The notes under the pieces were generated by a model that had not been told where the DNA came from, searched no databases, and saw nothing but the letters and a program-made list of their open reading frames with translations. A stretch of 64,000 bases of DNA from Bradyrhizobium sp. Ce-3. GTDB taxonomy: Bacteria > Pseudomonadota > Alphaproteobacteria > Rhizobiales > Xanthobacteraceae. The DNA lies in assembly GCF_022835695.1 (NCBI RefSeq), contig NZ_BQUV01000001.1, positions 1 through 64,000 of the forward strand. The letters are read 5' to 3'. Both the position numbers and the translations under genes were made by a program. Positions 61,333 through 64,000 of this stretch are shown in pieces (the stretch's first letter is position 1; the number at the start of each line of letters is the position of its first letter).

Positions 61333-62367
61333 TCAGGCTGCAGCCTTGGCGCCGGTCGGAACCTCGGAGATCGTCTTCAGGATCTGCGAAGCGATCTGGT
61401 AGGGGTCGCCTTGGGAGTTCGGGCGGCGGTCTTCCAGATAGCCCTTGTAGCCATTGTTGACGAAGGAGTGCGGCACGCGGATCGACGCGCCACGGTCAGC
61501 CACGCCGTAGCTGAACTTGTTCCACGGCGCGGTCTCGTGCTTGCCGGTCAGACGCTTGTCATTGTCCGGGCCGTAGACGGCGATGTGGTCCATCAGGTTC
61601 TTGTCGAAGACCTTCATCAGGCTTTCGAAATAGTCCTTGCCGCCGACTTCGCGCATGTACTTGGTCGAGAAGTTGGCGTGCATGCCCGAGCCGTTCCAGT
61701 CGGTGTCGCCGAGCGGCTTGCAATGGAATTCGATATCGATGCCGTAGCTCTCGGTGAGACGCAGCATCAGATAGCGGGCCATCCACATCTGGTCAGCGGC
61801 GGTCTTGGAGCCCTTGCCGAAGATCTGGAATTCCCACTGGCCCTTCGCCACTTCGGCGTTGATGCCTTCGTGGTTGATGCCGGCGGCGAGGCAGAGGTTG
61901 AGATGCTCTTCGACGATCTTGCGGGCGACGCTGCCGACGTTCGAATAGCCGACGCCGGTGTAGTACGGACCCTGCGGCGCCGGATAACCGGCCTCCGGGA
62001 AGCCGAGCGGACGGCCGTCCTTGTAGAAGAAGTATTCCTGCTCGAAGCCGAACCAGGCGCCTTCGTCGTCCAGAATGGTGGCGCGCTTGTTCGAGACATG
62101 CGGCGTCTTGCCATCGGGCATCATGACTTCGCACATCACCAGCACGCCGTTCTCGCGCGCGGCGTCGGGATAGCAGGCGACCGGCTTCAGCACGCAGTCA
62201 GAGCTGTGGCCTTCAGCCTGCTGGGTGGACGAACCGTCAAAGCCCCACAGCGGAAGCTGTTCGAGGGTCGGGAACGACGCGAATTCCTTGATCTGCGTCT
62301 TACCGCGCAGGCTCGGCGTCGGCGTATATCCGTCGAGCCAGATATACTCGAGCTTGTACTTGGTCAT
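61333..62367 (-). CDS. glnII: Glutamine synthetase II (eukaryotic-type)
   Basis: A 344-aa GlnII, which makes glutamine from glutamate, ammonia and ATP and is typical of rhizobia and used in nitrogen assimilation. It has YIWLDGYTPTPSLRGKTQ, the beta-grasp LWGFDGSSTQQAEGHSSDC, the catalytic EGINAEVAKGQWEFQIFG and the metal-site loop HCKPLGDTDWNGSGMHANF. Length is that of GlnII, not the dodecameric GlnA. The ATG at 62367 has AGAGAGG upstream. A sigma-54 promoter lies about 94-109 bases before it, and a GstI-like gene is divergent. Confidence 0.96.
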   Translation of the reverse strand: MTKYKLEYIWLDGYTPTPSLRGKTQIKEFASFPTLEQLPLWGFDGSSTQQAEGHSSDCVLKPVACYPDAARENGVLVMCEVMMPDGKTPHVSNKRATILDDEGAWFGFEQEYFFYKDGRPLGFPEAGYPAPQGPYYTGVGYSNVGSVARKIVEEHLNLCLAAGINHEGINAEVAKGQWEFQIFGKGSKTAADQMWMARYLMLRLTESYGIDIEFHCKPLGDTDWNGSGMHANFSTKYMREVGGKDYFESLMKVFDKNLMDHIAVYGPDNDKRLTGKHETAPWNKFSYGVADRGASIRVPHSFVNNGYKGYLEDRRPNSQGDPYQIASQILKTISEVPTGAKAAA

Positions 62368-62460
62368 TGAACCTCTCTGTTGATGATGCAAAACCGTGAG
62401 GAACCGAAAGCCAGTCGGCCGCCGCACGCGTACCCGGCCACCATCGGCCGGCTCTTACTA

Positions 62461-62476
62461 AGCAATTAAAATGCCA
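62461..62476 (-). promoter_or_regulatory. Sigma-54 promoter of glnII
   Basis: On the complementary strand, TGGCATTTTAATTGCT fits the -24/-12 consensus (TGGCAC-N5-TTGCW), with GG and GC 12 bases apart. It would start transcription near 62450, giving an 80-base leader. Known rhizobial glnII genes use sigma-54 and NtrC. Confidence 0.7.
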
Positions 62477-62507
62477 GTCGCTGCACTGCGGCACCCGGCC
62501 GGTCGCG

Positions 62508-62551
62508 GATGTCCACAGCGGACATCGCATTTTTTGCTGCGACATAGCAGC
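62508..62551. promoter_or_regulatory. Palindromes upstream of the glnII promoter
   Basis: Two perfect dyads, GATGTCC-ACAGC-GGACATC (62508-62526) and GCTGC-GACATA-GCAGC (62536-62551), lie about 68 and 94 bases before the predicted glnII start, where an activator would bind. They do not match the NtrC consensus (GCAC...GTGC), so the protein is uncertain. The rest of the 539-base divergent region (62368-62906) holds nothing else certain. Confidence 0.45.
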
Positions 62552-62906
62552 GCGGCTGGCATGCGCCGCGATCAGTCAAAATCTTCTCTCAGCGCCCTCC
62601 GCCGCCCGTTTCTGCAGCAAATTCGGCTACGGCATCGGCTGCCGATTAATGTGGCGGCAGCGCCATGTGACAGTTCGTGTCCAACCGTCCAGCACCCAGC
62701 AACCATCGCCACGGCTCAAGCGTTGGTCAGCTGCATCCTGCCTCACAGCGGGCAAAGCGGGATTTGCCCACGAATTAGTCAAATCCTGACTATTTCTTGG
62801 TCACTTGCAGCCCGCCGGCCCGGGGCCGATATCGAAAACACGGTAACCACACGCGAATGAGTCGGGCGCACCATGGAGGCTCGCTCCGGCCAAAGGAGAT
62901 TTTGAC

Positions 62907-63119
62907 ATGATCACCACGGGCCAAAACCAGGGACCAATCCAGGGATCGGCAACGATCTATCAATTCCCCGCAGGGGGCCGCGCGGCTCTCGGCGGACGCC
63001 GCTACGGCGACGTACGATCGGCGCGCGAGCTTGCCGCTGAGGTCGAGACCTCGGCATGCAGCGAGAGCTGGTACCATCAGGCGGCCATCGAGGACGCCAA
63101 GCCGAGCCGCGACCACTGA
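62907..63119 (+). CDS. gstI: GstI-like small protein (DUF2735)
   Basis: A 70-aa protein, MITTGQNQGPIQGSATIYQF, then PAGGRAALGGRRYGD and a C-terminal ESWYHQAAIEDAKPSRDH. It matches the DUF2735 layout (SATIYQFP, SWYHQAA). In Rhizobium leguminosarum the small gene gstI lies divergently upstream of glnII and inhibits glnII translation. Position and size agree here, so I infer the same role. The ATG has AAAGGAG upstream. Confidence 0.75.
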   Translation: MITTGQNQGPIQGSATIYQFPAGGRAALGGRRYGDVRSARELAAEVETSACSESWYHQAAIEDAKPSRDH

Positions 63120-63178
63120 TGCCGACGCACCGGAGAGGCGTGACGCAAAAACGTCAGACAAGCAGCAGCGCAGTAAAG

Positions 63179-63211
63179 AAGGGTCGGAACCAAGCGTTTC
63201 GGCCCTTTTTT
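63179..63211. terminator. Bidirectional-type terminator
   Basis: AAGGGTCGGAAC (63179-63190) / GTTTCGGCCCTT (63196-63207), 10 of 12 pairs, with a CAAGC loop and a T-run to 63211. It separates the gstI-like gene from the converging MliC-like gene. Confidence 0.75.
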
Positions 63212-63522
63212 CATGCCTGCTCGCAGGCCGTCACCGGCCGCTTCGCATGGCGCAGCCTGGTCAGTCCGGCGCGGTTGATCTCGAGCGTGACGCCACTGCC
63301 TCGATAGCGCGTGCCCGTCAGCGACAACCGCTTCGTCAACGTCACGGCCTTGCCGTCGAGTTGCAGATGCGCGCGCGTGTCGCCGTTGAAGAACGCGGCA
63401 ATGAATTGCGTGCCGTCGGCGCAGCGATAATTCCGGAACGCGGACTGCGCCGGTGCCGCCGAGGAACCAAGAATCCCGACAAGAATTGCGCCGATCAGAA
63501 TGGCGCCCCCGCGATAAGTCAT
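63211..63522 (-). CDS. MliC-family lysozyme inhibitor-like protein
   Basis: A 103-aa secreted protein with a hydrophobic N-terminus (GGAILIGAILVGILGSSAAP) and an MliC-type beta barrel: FRNYRCADGTQFIAAFFNGD, AHLQLDGKAVTLTKRLSLTG, TRYRGSGVTLEINRAGLTRL and a final TACEQA. The first and last Cys can pair as in the family. MliC proteins protect peptidoglycan from c-type lysozyme. No lipobox Cys is seen at the expected position. Confidence 0.8.
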   Translation of the reverse strand: MTYRGGAILIGAILVGILGSSAAPAQSAFRNYRCADGTQFIAAFFNGDTRAHLQLDGKAVTLTKRLSLTGTRYRGSGVTLEINRAGLTRLRHAKRPVTACEQA

Positions 63523-63608
63523 ATTCTCCCCCTGACGGGCCAGTTATAGACCTGTCTGCGCCACTATACGCGCGCCAAGACCTCAACAGCTACAAAACAG
63601 GCCCACTG

Positions 63609-64000
63609 ATGTCCGAAACCCCTGCCCGTCACCTCAATCTCGCCGGCGCCAGCAATTTTCGCGACCTCGGCGGCTACCAGACGCGTGACGGCCGCACGGT
63701 ACGCTGGCGGCAGATCTTCCGCTCCAACCATCTCGCGCATCTCACCGAGCAGGACGTCACCGTGGTGCGCGGTCTCGGCGTCAAGAGCGCCTTCGATTTC
63801 CGCGGTGTTGCCGAGCGCGCCGAAGCGCTCTGCGGCATGAGCGACGTCACCGTGCATTCGCTCCCCGTCGAGCCAACGGTCGTCACCGCGCTGCGCGAGA
63901 TCGCCAGCAACCGCCAACTGTCCGAAGCCGACGCGATCGAGGTGATGCGGGATTCCTACCGCGGCTATGTGGAGGACAACACGCCGCGCTATCGCACGCT
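63609..64000 (+). CDS. Tyrosine phosphatase-like protein, 3' end beyond window
   Basis: The N-terminal 130 residues of a protein-tyrosine-phosphatase-family enzyme of the DSP/Y_phosphatase3 type. It has LNLAGASNFRDLGGYQTRDG, WRQIFRSNHLAHLTEQD and VRGLGVKSAFDFRGVAERAE. The catalytic HC-x5-R loop lies past the window edge, so activity is not confirmed. The ATG at 63609 is the likely start. Confidence 0.85.
   Translation, partial: MSETPARHLNLAGASNFRDLGGYQTRDGRTVRWRQIFRSNHLAHLTEQDVTVVRGLGVKSAFDFRGVAERAEALCGMSDVTVHSLPVEPTVVTALREIASNRQLSEADAIEVMRDSYRGYVEDNTPRYRT

Noticed and set aside
62481-62500. NtrC-binding site before glnII
   Set aside because: The GCAC words there form a direct repeat, not the inverted GCAC...GTGC pair of the consensus.

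Overview
The window looks like a piece of a Bradyrhizobium (Nitrobacteraceae) chromosome. The evidence is the high GC content, a eukaryote-type glutamine synthetase (GlnII) divergent from a GstI-like small protein, a long adenosylcobalamin-dependent ribonucleotide reductase (NrdJ), BA14K, GapR (DUF2312), DUF2336 and DUF6894 family proteins, and several families of short palindromic intergenic repeats. No rRNA, tRNA, CRISPR array, transposase or integrase was recognised. Most of it reads as core or near-core chromosome, with one more AT-rich accessory patch at about 9.6-13.3 kb.

Layout. 0-5 kb: the end of a BA14K-like protein, then a response regulator and a hybrid histidine kinase flanked by two EamA transporters of the same family. 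5-9.6 kb: an 816-bp non-coding leader with an NrdR-box-like site, then nrdJ and its terminator. 9.6-13.3 kb: unfamiliar genes, one or two with PD-(D/E)XK nuclease-like signatures, among degraded repeats. 13.5-24 kb: GapR-like protein, membrane metallophosphoesterase, ceramidase-like membrane protein behind a paired operator, luciferase-like oxidoreductase, PLP enzyme, ROK kinase, a divergent LysR/hydrolase pair and a PaiB-like protein, with many repeats. 24.3-27.4 kb: a probable operon (small membrane protein, pdxY, LysE exporter, degenerate M23 protein, CsaA-like protein). 27.5-36 kb: small conserved proteins, a methyltransferase and cell-wall genes (RlpA-like, L,D-transpeptidase). 36-44 kb: chemoreceptor, LysR/quinone-oxidoreductase pair, acyl-CoA dehydrogenase, a broken dienelactone hydrolase, nitroreductase and a PsiF-repeat protein. 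43.6-46.5 kb: AraC regulator, DUF2336 protein and two single-domain PilZ proteins. 46.5-51.4 kb: MBL hydrolase, dienelactone hydrolase, hexapeptide acetyltransferase, ABC-F ATPase and a YdcZ transporter. 51.5-61.1 kb: two related GrlR-like regulators (both 234 aa with the chosen starts) bracket a secreted protein, a translationally coupled operon for a Tat-exported molybdenum hydroxylase with 2Fe-2S subunit and diheme cytochrome, an SEL1 protein and a ModA-like protein coupled to the second GrlR copy. 61.3-63.1 kb: glnII with a recognisable sigma-54 promoter and the divergent gstI-like gene. The window ends inside a tyrosine-phosphatase gene.

Themes. Several units are regulator/target pairs with visible palindromic operators. 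Short repeats lie at the 3' ends of genes often enough that several stop codons fall inside them. The least explained content is the GrlR-like pair around the molybdoenzyme region, the AT-rich patch after nrdJ, and the palindromic repeat family with three copies in 2.3 kb.
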